Positions 35,752 through 47,071 are shown, numbered from the stretch's first letter. The stretch is 64,000 nt of DNA from Arthrobacter sp. 18067 (GCF_902706295.1 NZ_CACSJJ010000006.1:145511-209510); one strand, 5' to 3'. Numbers and translations are program-made. The notes: generated from the letters alone by a model not told the origin.

Positions 35752-35761
35752 CGTTGCCTGG

Positions 35762-35822
35762 CTGACTGGCATTCGTGGTTGTCCTGAGTCCCCGGAACAA
35801 CCACGAATGCCGGTCAGTTTTT
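35762..35822 (+). terminator. Terminator of smc-ftsY with a 21-bp stem
   Basis: Bases 35762-35782 pair with 35797-35817 over 21 base pairs with a single G-T pair and a 14-base loop; five T residues follow (35818-35822). The stop codon of the convergent MFS gene (35816-35814) is inside the right arm. Confidence 0.93.
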
Positions 35823-37034
35823 GGGTTTAAGGGGCTCTCTTGCCAGCAGCCAGCCTGCTGCCGTGAGGAGGAGCACGCCGCCTGTGATGTCGAACGCCCA
35901 GCCATAGCCGAGGCGGTCGGCAAGCAGGCCTGCCACGACCGGGCCAATGATGGCCCCGGTGTCCGCGGCCATTTGGAAGACCGCCAACACCTTGCCGCCG
36001 GAGCGTCCCCGGCCAATGACATCGGCGACGGCGGCTTGCTGCGCCGGACCCAACAAACCTGAGCCGAATCCTGCCACTGCCGAAGCAATGAGGAATGCCG
36101 GCAAATCCGTGGTCAACCCAATGACGCCTGTGGCCAGGCCGGTGATGACCAGGCCAGGGATGAGCAGGGGCTTGCGACCCCAGGCATCAGCCAATCGCCC
36201 GGAGAAGGTCAGGGCGGTGGCGTTGCCCACGGCAAAGATGGCCAATGCCCACGCAGCCGTCTCCGGCTTCGACTGCAGGACAGCCACTGCGAACAGCGGG
36301 ATCGTGGCCATACGGACGCCGAACGTCACCCAGCCGTTGCCGAAACTCGAGAACACTGCGGCCCGGTATGCGGAGTCGGCCAGTGCTTCCTTCAAGGTCA
36401 TGGCCGGCGCCGTCGCAGCATCTTCCGCCGCATTGCCCTCGCCGCTCAGCATGGTCCGGACCACCAAGGCTGCCACCAGCAGGGCACCGGCGTAGGCAAG
36501 GAAAGGCACGCGGAGGCCGAAGCCTGCCAGCAAACCTCCTACTACAGGTCCCAGCACGCTCCCGATAAGGAAAGCAGAAGCGTAGGCCCCGGAGACCCGC
36601 CCGCGCCGCTCCGGCGGAGCCAACCGGATGAGCAAGCCCATGGCAGCAACCGTAAACATAACGGAGCCGGCGCCACCAAGGCCGCGGAAGATCAGCAGTT
36701 GCCAGTAGTCCTGGGCGAAGGCGCATGCCGCAGTGGACACGGCCACGATCAGCAAGCCTGAAACGTAGACATTCCGCTCGCCGAACCGTCCGATCAAGGC
36801 GCCTCCCGCCGGGGCAAAAACGAGCCTCATGAAGGCGAAGATGCTGACGATCACGGCGGCGGCGGTAGCGCCGACGTCGAACGTCGTGGCGAATTGCGGA
36901 AGAACCGGCGCCACCAGGCCAAAGCCCAGCGCGATCAGGAACGCCGCAGCCAACATCACCTTGATGTCGCGGGGCAAGGGTGTTTTCTCCTGCCGGACCC
37001 TTGGAGCTTTGACGGATCTGGGCGACTGGGTCAT
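35814..37034 (-). CDS. MFS transporter (drug-efflux type)
   Basis: A 406-residue protein with 12 predicted membrane segments. The first, ALGFGLVAPVLPQFA, is typical of DHA1-type exporters, and the loop GALIGRFGERNVYVSG matches the MFS signature between segments 2 and 3. The substrate cannot be told. ATG 37034 has AAGGA ten bases upstream; a TTG at 37052 would add six residues. It lies back to back with amtB, and a GlnR-like box falls between them, which could influence either gene. Its last codons run into the ftsY terminator. Confidence 0.85.
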   Translation of the reverse strand: MTQSPRSVKAPRVRQEKTPLPRDIKVMLAAAFLIALGFGLVAPVLPQFATTFDVGATAAAVIVSIFAFMRLVFAPAGGALIGRFGERNVYVSGLLIVAVSTAACAFAQDYWQLLIFRGLGGAGSVMFTVAAMGLLIRLAPPERRGRVSGAYASAFLIGSVLGPVVGGLLAGFGLRVPFLAYAGALLVAALVVRTMLSGEGNAAEDAATAPAMTLKEALADSAYRAAVFSSFGNGWVTFGVRMATIPLFAVAVLQSKPETAAWALAIFAVGNATALTFSGRLADAWGRKPLLIPGLVITGLATGVIGLTTDLPAFLIASAVAGFGSGLLGPAQQAAVADVIGRGRSGGKVLAVFQMAADTGAIIGPVVAGLLADRLGYGWAFDITGGVLLLTAAGWLLAREPLKPKN

Positions 37035-37098
37035 ACGGGAGTGGTCCTTCAAGGTGGTTCGGGGCTCATCTGGTCAAAAGGTGCGTATTTTCGGTGAA

Positions 37099-37136
37099 GT
37101 CTGACGCCTGAAACATATCCGTAACACCGAAGATAT
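37099..37136. promoter_or_regulatory. Candidate GlnR box upstream of amtB
   Basis: The central half-sites GAAAC (37110-37114) and GTAAC (37121-37125) are perfect and six bases apart. Outer half-sites at the same 11-base period, GTCTG (37099-37103) and GATAT (37132-37136), are weak. The layout follows the actinobacterial GlnR pattern of GTnAC and GAAAC half-sites with six-base gaps. A weak second set begins with GTAAC at 37163. The site is about 150 bases upstream of amtB. Confidence 0.5.
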
Positions 37137-37286
37137 GCACCATTTACGTTGGGGAGGTTGTTGTAACCGGCGCGCAATATAAAACCCGCGCAGGTGAAAC
37201 ACGGCGGCACAAAACTCTTAAGCAGGACGCAAACGGCGTCAGGACAGCGGTTGAACCGCAGATCTAGCAAGAGAGGAACGTGCACC

Positions 37287-38615
37287 ATGGAACTTACCGC
37301 AGGTCACGTATGGGTCATGGTGGCAGCCGCGCTTGTGCTGTTCATGACACCCGGTCTGGCATTCTTCTACGGCGGCATGACACGCGCCAAGGCAGCCCTG
37401 AACATGATGATGATGAGCTTCATCTCCATCGGCATCGTCGGCGTTGTCTGGGTGCTGTGGGGCGCGTCAATGAGCTCCGGCGAAGGCTTCATGGAAATCG
37501 TGGGCAACCCGTTCGCCACCTTCGGCCTCGAAGGCATCGATACCCCGGACGGCTTGATCAAGGTTGGTTATGCGGCCACCTTCGCCATCATCACCGTTGC
37601 ACTTATCAGTGGCGCAATCGCCGACCGAGCCAAGTTTGGCGCCTGGACCATCTTCGTTCCGGTCTGGGTCACCCTGGTTTATTGCCCACTGGCCTACATG
37701 GTCTGGGGCGGCGGCCTGTTCGGTCCTGAAGGCGCAATCGGCAAGGCCCTCGGCCCGGCCATCGACTTCGCCGGTGGCACCGTGGTGCACATCAACGCCG
37801 GTGTGGCGGCACTCGTCCTGGTTCTCATCATCGGCAACCGCCGCGGCTTCGGCAAGGACCCGAACCACCGCCCGCACAACATCCCGTTCGTCATGCTCGG
37901 CGCAGCAATCCTGTGGTTCGGCTGGTTCGGCTTCAACGGTGGTGCAGCAACCACCGCCGAACAGGGCGGCCTGATCTGGATCAACACCCTCGCAGCTCCC
38001 GCAGCGGCGATGATCGGCTGGCTCATCACTGAACGCATCCGTGACGGACACCCGACGTCGCTCGGCGCAGCATCCGGTGTGGTTGCCGGCCTTGTAGCCA
38101 TCACCCCCGCTTGTGCCAACGTCAGCCCGATCGGCGCACTGGGGCTCGGTGTAGTTGCAGGTGTGGCCTCGGCCCTGGCAGTCGGCCTCAAATTCCGCTG
38201 GGGCTTCGATGACTCCCTGGACGTTGTAGGCGTCCACCTGGTTTCCGGCATCATCGGCACCGTGGCACTGGGCTTCATCGCCCTTCCCGCCGACGGCGTG
38301 GGCGGCGGCCTCTTCTACGGCGGCGGCATGACCCAGATGTGGGCCCAGCTCGCAGCAGCCGGCATCGCCATCGCCTTCTCGGCCATCATGACGGCCATCA
38401 TCGCCTTCGCCATCCACAAGACCATGGGCTTCCGGGTCTCCACGGAGCAGGAGAACGTTGGCGTTGACCTCAGCCTCCATGCTGAGACGGCTTACGAGTT
38501 CGGTGTCAACGGCCACGGCGGCAGCTTCCAGCCGCTGCACGAGGCCATGACTGGAAAGTCGGAGACCGCAGCAGCCAAGAGTCCCGCAGAAGGCAAGGAG
38601 AGTGTCCAGGCATGA
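37287..38615 (+). CDS. amtB: Ammonium transporter
   Basis: A 442-residue channel-like protein with 11 membrane segments that conducts ammonia/ammonium. It has the Amt signatures AFFYGGMTRAKAALNMM and DFAGGTVVHINAGVAALVL, and the pore histidines occur in VVHIN and GVHLVSG. The ATG at 37287 follows GAGAGGA and starts directly before the first membrane segment, with no signal peptide. glnK overlaps by ATGA, so AmtB and its cytosolic regulator are made together. Confidence 0.95.
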   Translation: MELTAGHVWVMVAAALVLFMTPGLAFFYGGMTRAKAALNMMMMSFISIGIVGVVWVLWGASMSSGEGFMEIVGNPFATFGLEGIDTPDGLIKVGYAATFAIITVALISGAIADRAKFGAWTIFVPVWVTLVYCPLAYMVWGGGLFGPEGAIGKALGPAIDFAGGTVVHINAGVAALVLVLIIGNRRGFGKDPNHRPHNIPFVMLGAAILWFGWFGFNGGAATTAEQGGLIWINTLAAPAAAMIGWLITERIRDGHPTSLGAASGVVAGLVAITPACANVSPIGALGLGVVAGVASALAVGLKFRWGFDDSLDVVGVHLVSGIIGTVALGFIALPADGVGGGLFYGGGMTQMWAQLAAAGIAIAFSAIMTAIIAFAIHKTMGFRVSTEQENVGVDLSLHAETAYEFGVNGHGGSFQPLHEAMTGKSETAAAKSPAEGKESVQA

Positions 38616-38950
38616 AGCTCATCACAGCGATCGTCCGTCCCGAAAAGCTTGAAGCAGTCCGGGAAGGCCTCGAAGCATACGGGGTCCAAGGCCTGACGGT
38701 CAGCGCGGCGAGCGGCTACGGCCGCCAGCGCGGATACACCGAGGTGTATCGCGGAGCAGAGTACAACGTGGATCTGCTGCCTAAGATCCGCATCGAGGTT
38801 CTCGCCACGGATGAGCAGGCAGACGACATCCTGGATGTCCTCATCGCCAGCTCCAACACCGGCCGCGCCGGTGACGGCAAAGTGTGGACCGTGGATGTCT
38901 ACGAAGCAGTCCGGGTCAGGACCGGGGAGCGCGGCGCAGCCGCAATCTAA
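38612..38950 (+). CDS. glnK: Nitrogen regulatory protein P-II
   Basis: A 112-residue P-II trimer subunit that binds ATP/ADP and 2-oxoglutarate, and plugs AmtB when nitrogen is plentiful. Tyr51 of the T-loop (VYRGAEYNVDLLPK) is kept; in actinobacteria it is adenylylated by GlnD. The B-loop TGRAGDGKVW is intact. It overlaps amtB by ATGA. In Corynebacterium glnD follows directly, but here a terminator and the antisense zwf come next. Confidence 0.95.
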   Translation: MKLITAIVRPEKLEAVREGLEAYGVQGLTVSAASGYGRQRGYTEVYRGAEYNVDLLPKIRIEVLATDEQADDILDVLIASSNTGRAGDGKVWTVDVYEAVRVRTGERGAAAI

Positions 38951-38965
38951 GCTCCTGACACAGCA

Positions 38966-39003
38966 CAGCGGGCCGGGTACCAGTCAAGGTACCCGGCCCG
39001 CTG
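38966..39003 (+). terminator. GC-rich terminator hairpin after glnK
   Basis: Bases 38967-38981 and 38988-39002 form a perfect 15-bp GC-rich stem over a six-base loop, extendable by one pair. The tail GTTGCGT has few T residues, so this may be a Rho-assisted or weak intrinsic terminator. It also lies beyond the 3' end of the convergent zwf. Confidence 0.65.
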
Positions 39004-39054
39004 TTGCGTCGCCCCTGTGCTCAGTCACCAGCCGTCGCTGGTCAACAACTGTCT

Positions 39055-40455
39055 TTAGTCCACGACGGCGGTGGGCCAGTCCGCCGGCCCCTCGCTCCCG
39101 GCGTCGTACTCGTCCAGCGGGACGTCGCCGCTTTCCCAGGCGCGGAGGACCGGCTCGACGATCCTCCAGCAATCCTCGGCGGTGTCGCCGCGAACGGACA
39201 GGAGGGGGTCGCCGGTGAGGATGCCTTCCAGGACTTCTCCGTAAGGCAGCATTCCGGGTGCGTTGAGCTCGGCCACCAGGCTGGCCCGGTCCAGCGTGAA
39301 AATGTCGCCGGGGCCGTTTACATCGACGTCGAGCTGCAGCAGGTCCGGACCAAAGCCGATCCGTAATTGGTTGGGAGAGTCCACGCCCGAGAAGCCCTTG
39401 GGCAGGTGGGGGACAGGGCGGAAGGTGATAACCGCCTCCTTGCGCCTGCGTCCCATGGCTTTGCCGGAACGAAGGATGAAGGGGACGCCCTTCCAACGCC
39501 AGTTGTCGATGTCCACGCGCACTTCTGCGAGGGTTTCGGTATTACGTGACGGGTCCACGCCTTCCTCGGCGGCGTAGTCCGGTACGGTCCTTTCGCCGAG
39601 TGTTCCCGCTGTGTAACGGGCGCGACGCGTGGAATCGCCGTACGGGGCTTTGATGCTGCTTGCTCGCAACACGGTTGCCACAGCGTCACGAAGGTCCCGT
39701 TCCTCGATGGTGGCGGGAGCATCAATGGCCAGGAACGCCATGATGTGGAGGAGGTGGCTCTGGATCATGTCCCGCAGCGCACCGGCTGTGTCGTAGTAGC
39801 GGGCCCTGCCCTCAAGGGCGAGGTCCTCGTCGAAAATGACCTCCACCTTCTCGATGTGTTCGCGGTTCCACACCGGCTCCAGGAACCTGTTGGCGAAGCG
39901 AAGGCCCAGGATGTTAAGCACCGTTGCCTTGCCCAGGAAGTGGTCCACACGGTGGATGTGGTCCTCGGGGACCAATGCGGCCAAGGTCCTGTTCAGCTCG
40001 TGGGCGGATTCGGTGCCCGACCCGAAGGGCTTCTCCATGACCAGCCGCGTCCCGGCGGGCAGTTGTTCGGGATGAAGTACTTCGCAGGCTTTCTGGCTGA
40101 CATGTGGTGGCAAAGCGAAGTAGATGGCGATCGGCCCCTGAAGCCGTGCCAGCAGCTCGGACAAAGGTCCGTCGGCCGTGACATCCACCTGCTGGTATTC
40201 GGTGCCTTCGGCAACGGCGGCCAAGGCGGCGCGCCCGGCGGTGTCGGTTGATTTCGATGCAGCCTCAAAGGCGCCGTTGACCCTTTGCTTCCATTGCTCG
40301 GGAGACCAGGGATCGGATCCCGCGCCCACCAATCGGAGCCCTGGAGCCCGCCCTGAAGCCAAGAGTCCGGCCAGTCCCGGGAGGAGCAGCCTGCCGGTGA
40401 GGTCCCCGGACGCGCCGAGGATGAGCAAGGTTTTTACGGTTGTTTTGCTGGTCAC
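39055..40455 (-). CDS. zwf: Glucose-6-phosphate 1-dehydrogenase
   Basis: A 466-residue enzyme that oxidises glucose-6-phosphate to 6-phosphogluconolactone with reduction of NAD(P)+. The coenzyme fingerprint is GASGDLTGRLLLPGLAG, the substrate site has MEKPFG and the catalytic histidine is in RVDHFLGKA. RVDHFLGK differs from the commoner RIDHYLGK, so this may be a secondary isozyme. GTG 40455 is chosen because the protein then begins TSKTTVKTLLILGASG; upstream sequence in the same frame reads antisense to ffh. CATGCT lies six bases before this GTG, which again fits leaderless translation. It occupies the place where glnD is found in related actinobacteria. Confidence 0.9.
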   Translation of the reverse strand: MTSKTTVKTLLILGASGDLTGRLLLPGLAGLLASGRAPGLRLVGAGSDPWSPEQWKQRVNGAFEAASKSTDTAGRAALAAVAEGTEYQQVDVTADGPLSELLARLQGPIAIYFALPPHVSQKACEVLHPEQLPAGTRLVMEKPFGSGTESAHELNRTLAALVPEDHIHRVDHFLGKATVLNILGLRFANRFLEPVWNREHIEKVEVIFDEDLALEGRARYYDTAGALRDMIQSHLLHIMAFLAIDAPATIEERDLRDAVATVLRASSIKAPYGDSTRRARYTAGTLGERTVPDYAAEEGVDPSRNTETLAEVRVDIDNWRWKGVPFILRSGKAMGRRRKEAVITFRPVPHLPKGFSGVDSPNQLRIGFGPDLLQLDVDVNGPGDIFTLDRASLVAELNAPGMLPYGEVLEGILTGDPLLSVRGDTAEDCWRIVEPVLRAWESGDVPLDEYDAGSEGPADWPTAVVD

Positions 40456-40472
40456 TGTGCCAGCATGCCATC

Positions 40473-40500
40473 TTGCAGGTGCGACTTGGTACCCTAGATA
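40473..40500 (+). promoter_or_regulatory. Promoter of ffh
   Basis: TTGCAG (40473-40478), a 16-base spacer and TAGATA (40495-40500) would start an mRNA about 100 bases before ffh. The long leader has no hairpin I can define. The divergent zwf starts just behind this promoter. Confidence 0.55.
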
Positions 40501-40606
40501 GTCGAGTCCCGTAGTTGAGTCGTATTTGCCCGGGGCAAGAATCGTCAAGACTCTGGTGTGCCGCATTGGCCGCCATTCGTAGACCATCGAAAGAAGTGCA
40601 CGGCGC

Positions 40607-42187
40607 GTGTTCAATTCACTCTCTGACCGGTTGACAGCAACCTTCAAGAACCTCCGTGGCAAGGGCCGCCTCACCGAGGCTGACGTCGATGCCACTGTCC
40701 GGGAGATTCGCCGCGCCCTGCTGGACGCGGATGTTGCCGTGTCCGTGGTCCGCGAGTTCACCGGCCGTGTCCGCGAACGCGCCTTGGGCGCTGAGGTCTC
40801 GGGAGCGTTGAACCCGAGCCAGCAGATCGTGAAGATCGTCAACGAGGAACTCAAGGAGATCCTCGGCGGCGAGACCCGCCGTATCCGCTTGGCAAAGACC
40901 GGCCCCACCATCATCATGCTCGCCGGCCTCCAAGGTGCCGGCAAGACCACCCTCGCCGGGAAGCTGTCCAAATGGCTCAAGGCGCAGGGCCACAGCCCCC
41001 TGTTGGTAGCTTGCGACCTCCAGCGCCCCAACGCTGTCACGCAGCTCCAGGTTGTTGGCCAGCGCGCCGGTGTTCCGGTCTTCGCTCCGCACCCCGGTGC
41101 AACCTCCGAACTTGAGCATCCCGCCGGTGATCCTGTGGCAGTTGCCAAGGCCGGCGTCGAGGAAGCCCGCCAGAAGCTGCACGACGTCGTCATCGTCGAT
41201 ACCGCCGGCCGTCTCGGCGTCGACGCCGAGATGATGGACCAGGCCCGACGCATCCGTCAGGCGATCATCCCCAACGAAGTCCTCTTCGTGATCGACTCCA
41301 TGATCGGCCAGGATGCCGTCAACACGGCGATGGCCTTCGACGAAGGCGTCAATTTCACGGGCATCGTGCTGTCCAAGCTCGACGGCGATGCCCGCGGCGG
41401 TGCCGCGCTGTCGGTTGCGTCCGTTACCGGTAAGCCGGTCATGTTCGCGTCCACCGGTGAAGGCCTGGACGACTTTGAGCTCTTCCACCCGGACCGCATG
41501 GCTTCCCGCATCCTGGATATGGGTGACGTCCTCACCCTGATCGAACAGGCTGAAAAGGCGTGGGACAAGGACGAAGCCGCCAGGATGGCGAAGAAGTTCG
41601 CCGACCAGGAAGACTTCACCCTGGACGACTTCCTCGCCCAGATGCAGCAGATCCGCAACATGGGCTCCATGAAGAAGATGCTCATGATGATGCCGGGTGC
41701 GCAGAACATCCGTCAGCAGCTTGAGAACTTCGACGAAAAAGAGATCGACCGCGTCGAAGCAATCGTCCGCTCCATGACTCCTCACGAGCGCGTTGCTCCC
41801 AAGATCATCAACGGCTCACGCCGGGCCCGTATCGCCAAAGGTTCAGGCGTCCACGTTTCCGAAGTCAACGGACTGCTGGAGCGTTTCGCCCAGGCCCAGA
41901 AGATGATGAAGAAACTGGCTCAGGGCGGCGGCATGCCAGGTATGCCGGGCATGCCCGGACTGGGTGGCCCCGGTGGCGGACGCAAGAACGGTAAGAACGC
42001 TCCCAAGAAGAAGGCCCGTTCCGGCAACCCTGCAAAGGCAGCCCAGGAACTGCGTGATGCCGAGGCCAAACGGGCCAATGCCGCTTCGGCAGCACCCACG
42101 GGCGCAGCTTTCGGACAGGGTGCCGCGGACTTCGACCCGTCGTCGCTGAATCTTCCCAAGGGCTTCGACAAGTTCCTCGGCAAGTAG
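40607..42187 (+). CDS. ffh: Signal recognition particle protein Ffh
   Basis: A 526-residue SRP54 homologue that binds signal sequences and 4.5S RNA, and docks with FtsY. The N domain is followed by G1 GLQGAGKTTLAGKL, DTAGRLG (G3) and SKLDGDARGG (G4), then the Met-rich M domain with MKKMLMMMPG, SRRARIAKGSG and a Gly/Met-rich tail. The GTG at 40607 is followed by FNSLSDRL as in other Ffh proteins. The C terminus after about residue 450 is a Lys/Ala-rich extension common in actinobacteria. Confidence 0.96.
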   Translation: MFNSLSDRLTATFKNLRGKGRLTEADVDATVREIRRALLDADVAVSVVREFTGRVRERALGAEVSGALNPSQQIVKIVNEELKEILGGETRRIRLAKTGPTIIMLAGLQGAGKTTLAGKLSKWLKAQGHSPLLVACDLQRPNAVTQLQVVGQRAGVPVFAPHPGATSELEHPAGDPVAVAKAGVEEARQKLHDVVIVDTAGRLGVDAEMMDQARRIRQAIIPNEVLFVIDSMIGQDAVNTAMAFDEGVNFTGIVLSKLDGDARGGAALSVASVTGKPVMFASTGEGLDDFELFHPDRMASRILDMGDVLTLIEQAEKAWDKDEAARMAKKFADQEDFTLDDFLAQMQQIRNMGSMKKMLMMMPGAQNIRQQLENFDEKEIDRVEAIVRSMTPHERVAPKIINGSRRARIAKGSGVHVSEVNGLLERFAQAQKMMKKLAQGGGMPGMPGMPGLGGPGGGRKNGKNAPKKKARSGNPAKAAQELRDAEAKRANAASAAPTGAAFGQGAADFDPSSLNLPKGFDKFLGK

Positions 42188-42193
42188 ATAATG

Positions 42194-42230
42194 CATCCCA
42201 AGGAGCCGGGATTTCCGGCGCCTTGGGATG
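42194..42230 (+). terminator. Hairpin after ffh
   Basis: CATCCCAAGG (42194-42203) and CCTTGGGATG (42221-42230) pair perfectly, with an inner GCCGG/CCGGC stem. No T-tract follows. The right arm includes TTGGGA, a possible -35 of the next gene. Confidence 0.55.
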
Positions 42231-42250
42231 TCAGAGGCGTGGAATAGGCT
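42223..42250 (+). promoter_or_regulatory. Leaderless promoter of the alpha/beta hydrolase
   Basis: TTGGGA (42223-42228), a 16-base spacer and TAGGCT (42245-42250) lie upstream; the ATG at 42257 is exactly six bases from the -10. Confidence 0.5.
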
Positions 42251-42256
42251 GAACCA

Positions 42257-45025
<2,769 letters not shown>

Positions 45026-45026
45026 C

Positions 45027-45032
45027 TAGGCT
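45027..45032 (+). promoter_or_regulatory. -10 element of the amidohydrolase, leaderless type
   Basis: TAGGCT is followed by six bases and the ATG at 45039, with no Shine-Dalgarno sequence between. A weak TTCCAA lies at 45006-45011 with a short spacer. Confidence 0.45.
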
Positions 45033-45038
45033 TTTGCC

Positions 45039-46121
45039 ATGGCCAACATCATCGAATTCAATGGACCTGTCCTAGTCTCGGCGGACGAAGAGCGCCACGG
45101 GATGTGGTCTGTTGACGGAGTCCTGACCTTCGAACGCCCCACGGCCACTCCGGACCGGGTGCTGGATGGCTGGGTCCTGCCGGGCTTTGTTGATGCCCAC
45201 TGCCACATCGGGCTTGGCGCAGGCGGGGCGGTTGACGACCAGGTCACCTTGGCGCAGGCGCAGGCCGATCTCAACGCAGGAACGCTGCTGATCCGAGATT
45301 GTGGATCACCCAGTGACACCCGCTGGGTTCAGCAACGGACAGACTTGCCCCGCCTGATCAGGGCAGGACGGCACATTGCCAGGAGCCGGCGCTACCTTCG
45401 CGGTCTGGGCCACGAAATTGAACCGGAGCAGCTGGTGGAGACGGTTCGCAAGGAAGCGCGCGACGGCGATGGCTGGGTGAAACTGGTGGGCGACTGGATC
45501 GATCGGGGCGTCGGCGACCTCGCTGAGTCATTTCCTGCAAAGATCCTCAAGGATGCCATCTCAGCTGCCCACGATGAGGGTGCCAGGGTCACTGCCCACT
45601 GCTTCGCGGAGGACACCATCGACCACATGCTGGACGCCAATATCGACTGCATCGAACATGCCACTGGCCTCCTGCCGCGGCACATCCCCCGTTTGGTTGA
45701 TCAGGCGGTGCCCATCGTTCCGACCCTGGTCAACATCGCCACCTTCCCGGATATCGCCGCGCAGGCAGCGTCAAAGTTTCCGGTGTATGCGGAGCACATG
45801 ATGCGCCTGTGGGAGCGCAGGCGCGAGCGTGTGCAGGAGGCCTTTGAAGCAGGGGTCTCAATCTACGCAGGAACCGATGCGGGCAGCGTGATCAAGCACG
45901 GTCGGATTGCGGATGAAATGAGGGAACTGCACGACGCCGGCCTGCCGCCGGTGGCGGTCCTGGAAGCTGCGGCGTGGGGCGCCAGGAAGTGGCTGGGAGT
46001 GGAGGGCATCAGCGAGGGGGCTAGTGCCGACGTCGTGCTGTGCAGTGCCGATCCCAGGCGCCATCCGGAGACTGTGTCGGACCTCTTGCACATCGTCCTT
46101 CGAGGTGGCATCGCCCGTTAG
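45039..46121 (+). CDS. Amidohydrolase-superfamily protein
   Basis: A 360-residue metal-dependent hydrolase of imidazolonepropionase/prolidase type. The N-terminal HxH is VDAHCHIG, a strand histidine is in VTAHCF, another in CIEHATGLL, and the late aspartate in YAGTDAGSVI. WVKLVGDW places a possible metal-bridging lysine. The beta-sandwich ends (GPVLVSADEE and GASADVVLCSADP) are present, so the protein is complete. The substrate cannot be told. It is divergent from thiC, and this places it near thiamine metabolism only by position. Confidence 0.82.
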   Translation: MANIIEFNGPVLVSADEERHGMWSVDGVLTFERPTATPDRVLDGWVLPGFVDAHCHIGLGAGGAVDDQVTLAQAQADLNAGTLLIRDCGSPSDTRWVQQRTDLPRLIRAGRHIARSRRYLRGLGHEIEPEQLVETVRKEARDGDGWVKLVGDWIDRGVGDLAESFPAKILKDAISAAHDEGARVTAHCFAEDTIDHMLDANIDCIEHATGLLPRHIPRLVDQAVPIVPTLVNIATFPDIAAQAASKFPVYAEHMMRLWERRRERVQEAFEAGVSIYAGTDAGSVIKHGRIADEMRELHDAGLPPVAVLEAAAWGARKWLGVEGISEGASADVVLCSADPRRHPETVSDLLHIVLRGGIAR

Positions 46122-46128
46122 GAATAAA

Positions 46129-46140
46129 TTGAAGCTTCAA
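46129..46140. promoter_or_regulatory. Perfect 12-bp palindrome before the VOC gene
   Basis: TTGAAGCTTCAA is a perfect palindrome, flanked by AT-rich arms that extend the symmetry imperfectly (ATAAA and TTTAT). It is AT-rich in a high-GC genome and about 60 bases upstream of the VOC start. The form fits a MarR-type dimer site. No regulator gene is adjacent. Confidence 0.45.
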
Positions 46141-46198
46141 GTAATTTATAGAGGTAGAAGGTGCCGATGCGCGGCAACCTCAGAAACGGGAGCTTCAC

Positions 46199-47071
46199 AT
46201 GACCACACCACTCAGCCAGGATCTTCTGCCTGCCGAACTCACCATGGGCACCGTGATGCTCAAGGTGGGCGACATGAAGGTCATGAGCGACTACTATCAG
46301 CGGGCCCTTGGCCTGGAAGTCGTGGCCGAGCAGGACGGTGGGCTCTACCTGGGCCGCGTCGGAAAGCCCGTGGTCCACTTGGCCCCGGCATCCGGCCTGC
46401 AGATTCCCGGGCGCGGCGAAGCCGGCCTGTTCCACACGGCCATCCTGTTCCAGGACCAGCCTTCACTCGCGGCGACCATCGCAACGGCCGCCGAGTATGA
46501 GCCCCGCGCGTTTGCCGGAAGCGCCGATCACTTGGTCAGCGAAGCGTTCTACTTTACCGATCCTGAAGGTAATGGCATTGAGCTCTACTACGACAAGCCC
46601 CGGGAACTCTGGCAGTGGGACGGCGGGAATGTTGTGATGGACAACGTAGCCCTGCCCCCGCAACGCTTCCTCCAGCAGCACCTGAGCGAAGCCGCCGTGA
46701 CGGGACAGCGCGAGGCGGCTGCCGGTATCGGGCACGTCCACCTGCAGGTGGGCGACGTTGCCACGGCCCAAAACTTTTACGTGGAGACCCTCGGTTTTGA
46801 GCGGACCGCAGGCTGGCACGGACAGGCGCTGTTCGTCTCCGCCGGCGGCTATCACCACCACATGGCCATGAATGTTTGGAACAGCCGCGGCGCCGGACCC
46901 CGGAAGGACACGCTCGGCCTGGGAGAAGTCCTGATCGAGGTCCCCGGCAGCGACGACGTTGCGGCTTTGGCGGACCGCCTGAAGACCGCGGGCGTGCAGA
47001 ATCACCACACCGGTGCCGAACTCCAGTTCGAGGACCCTTGGCGGAACAAGCTGCGTGTTGCCGTTCGTTAG
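46199..47071 (+). CDS. Two-domain VOC (glyoxalase/dioxygenase) protein
   Basis: A 290-residue protein of two vicinal-oxygen-chelate halves: MGTVMLKVGDMKVMSDYY begins the first and GIGHVHLQVGDVATAQNFY the second. Metal-ligand candidates include His in VHLAP and VHLQV and Glu in FTDPEGNGIELYYD. The architecture is like CatE-type catechol 2,3-dioxygenases of Bacillus, which remove catechols and quinones. GGGAG precedes the ATG at 46199. The palindrome upstream suggests regulation by a MarR protein, as for Bacillus MhqR targets; that is inference. Confidence 0.82.
   Translation: MTTPLSQDLLPAELTMGTVMLKVGDMKVMSDYYQRALGLEVVAEQDGGLYLGRVGKPVVHLAPASGLQIPGRGEAGLFHTAILFQDQPSLAATIATAAEYEPRAFAGSADHLVSEAFYFTDPEGNGIELYYDKPRELWQWDGGNVVMDNVALPPQRFLQQHLSEAAVTGQREAAAGIGHVHLQVGDVATAQNFYVETLGFERTAGWHGQALFVSAGGYHHHMAMNVWNSRGAGPRKDTLGLGEVLIEVPGSDDVAALADRLKTAGVQNHHTGAELQFEDPWRNKLRVAVR

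Noticed and set aside
39055..41253. zwf as a 732-residue protein starting at 41253
   Set aside because: The first 266 codons are antisense to ffh and not G6PD-like. The family sequence begins at GTG 40455.
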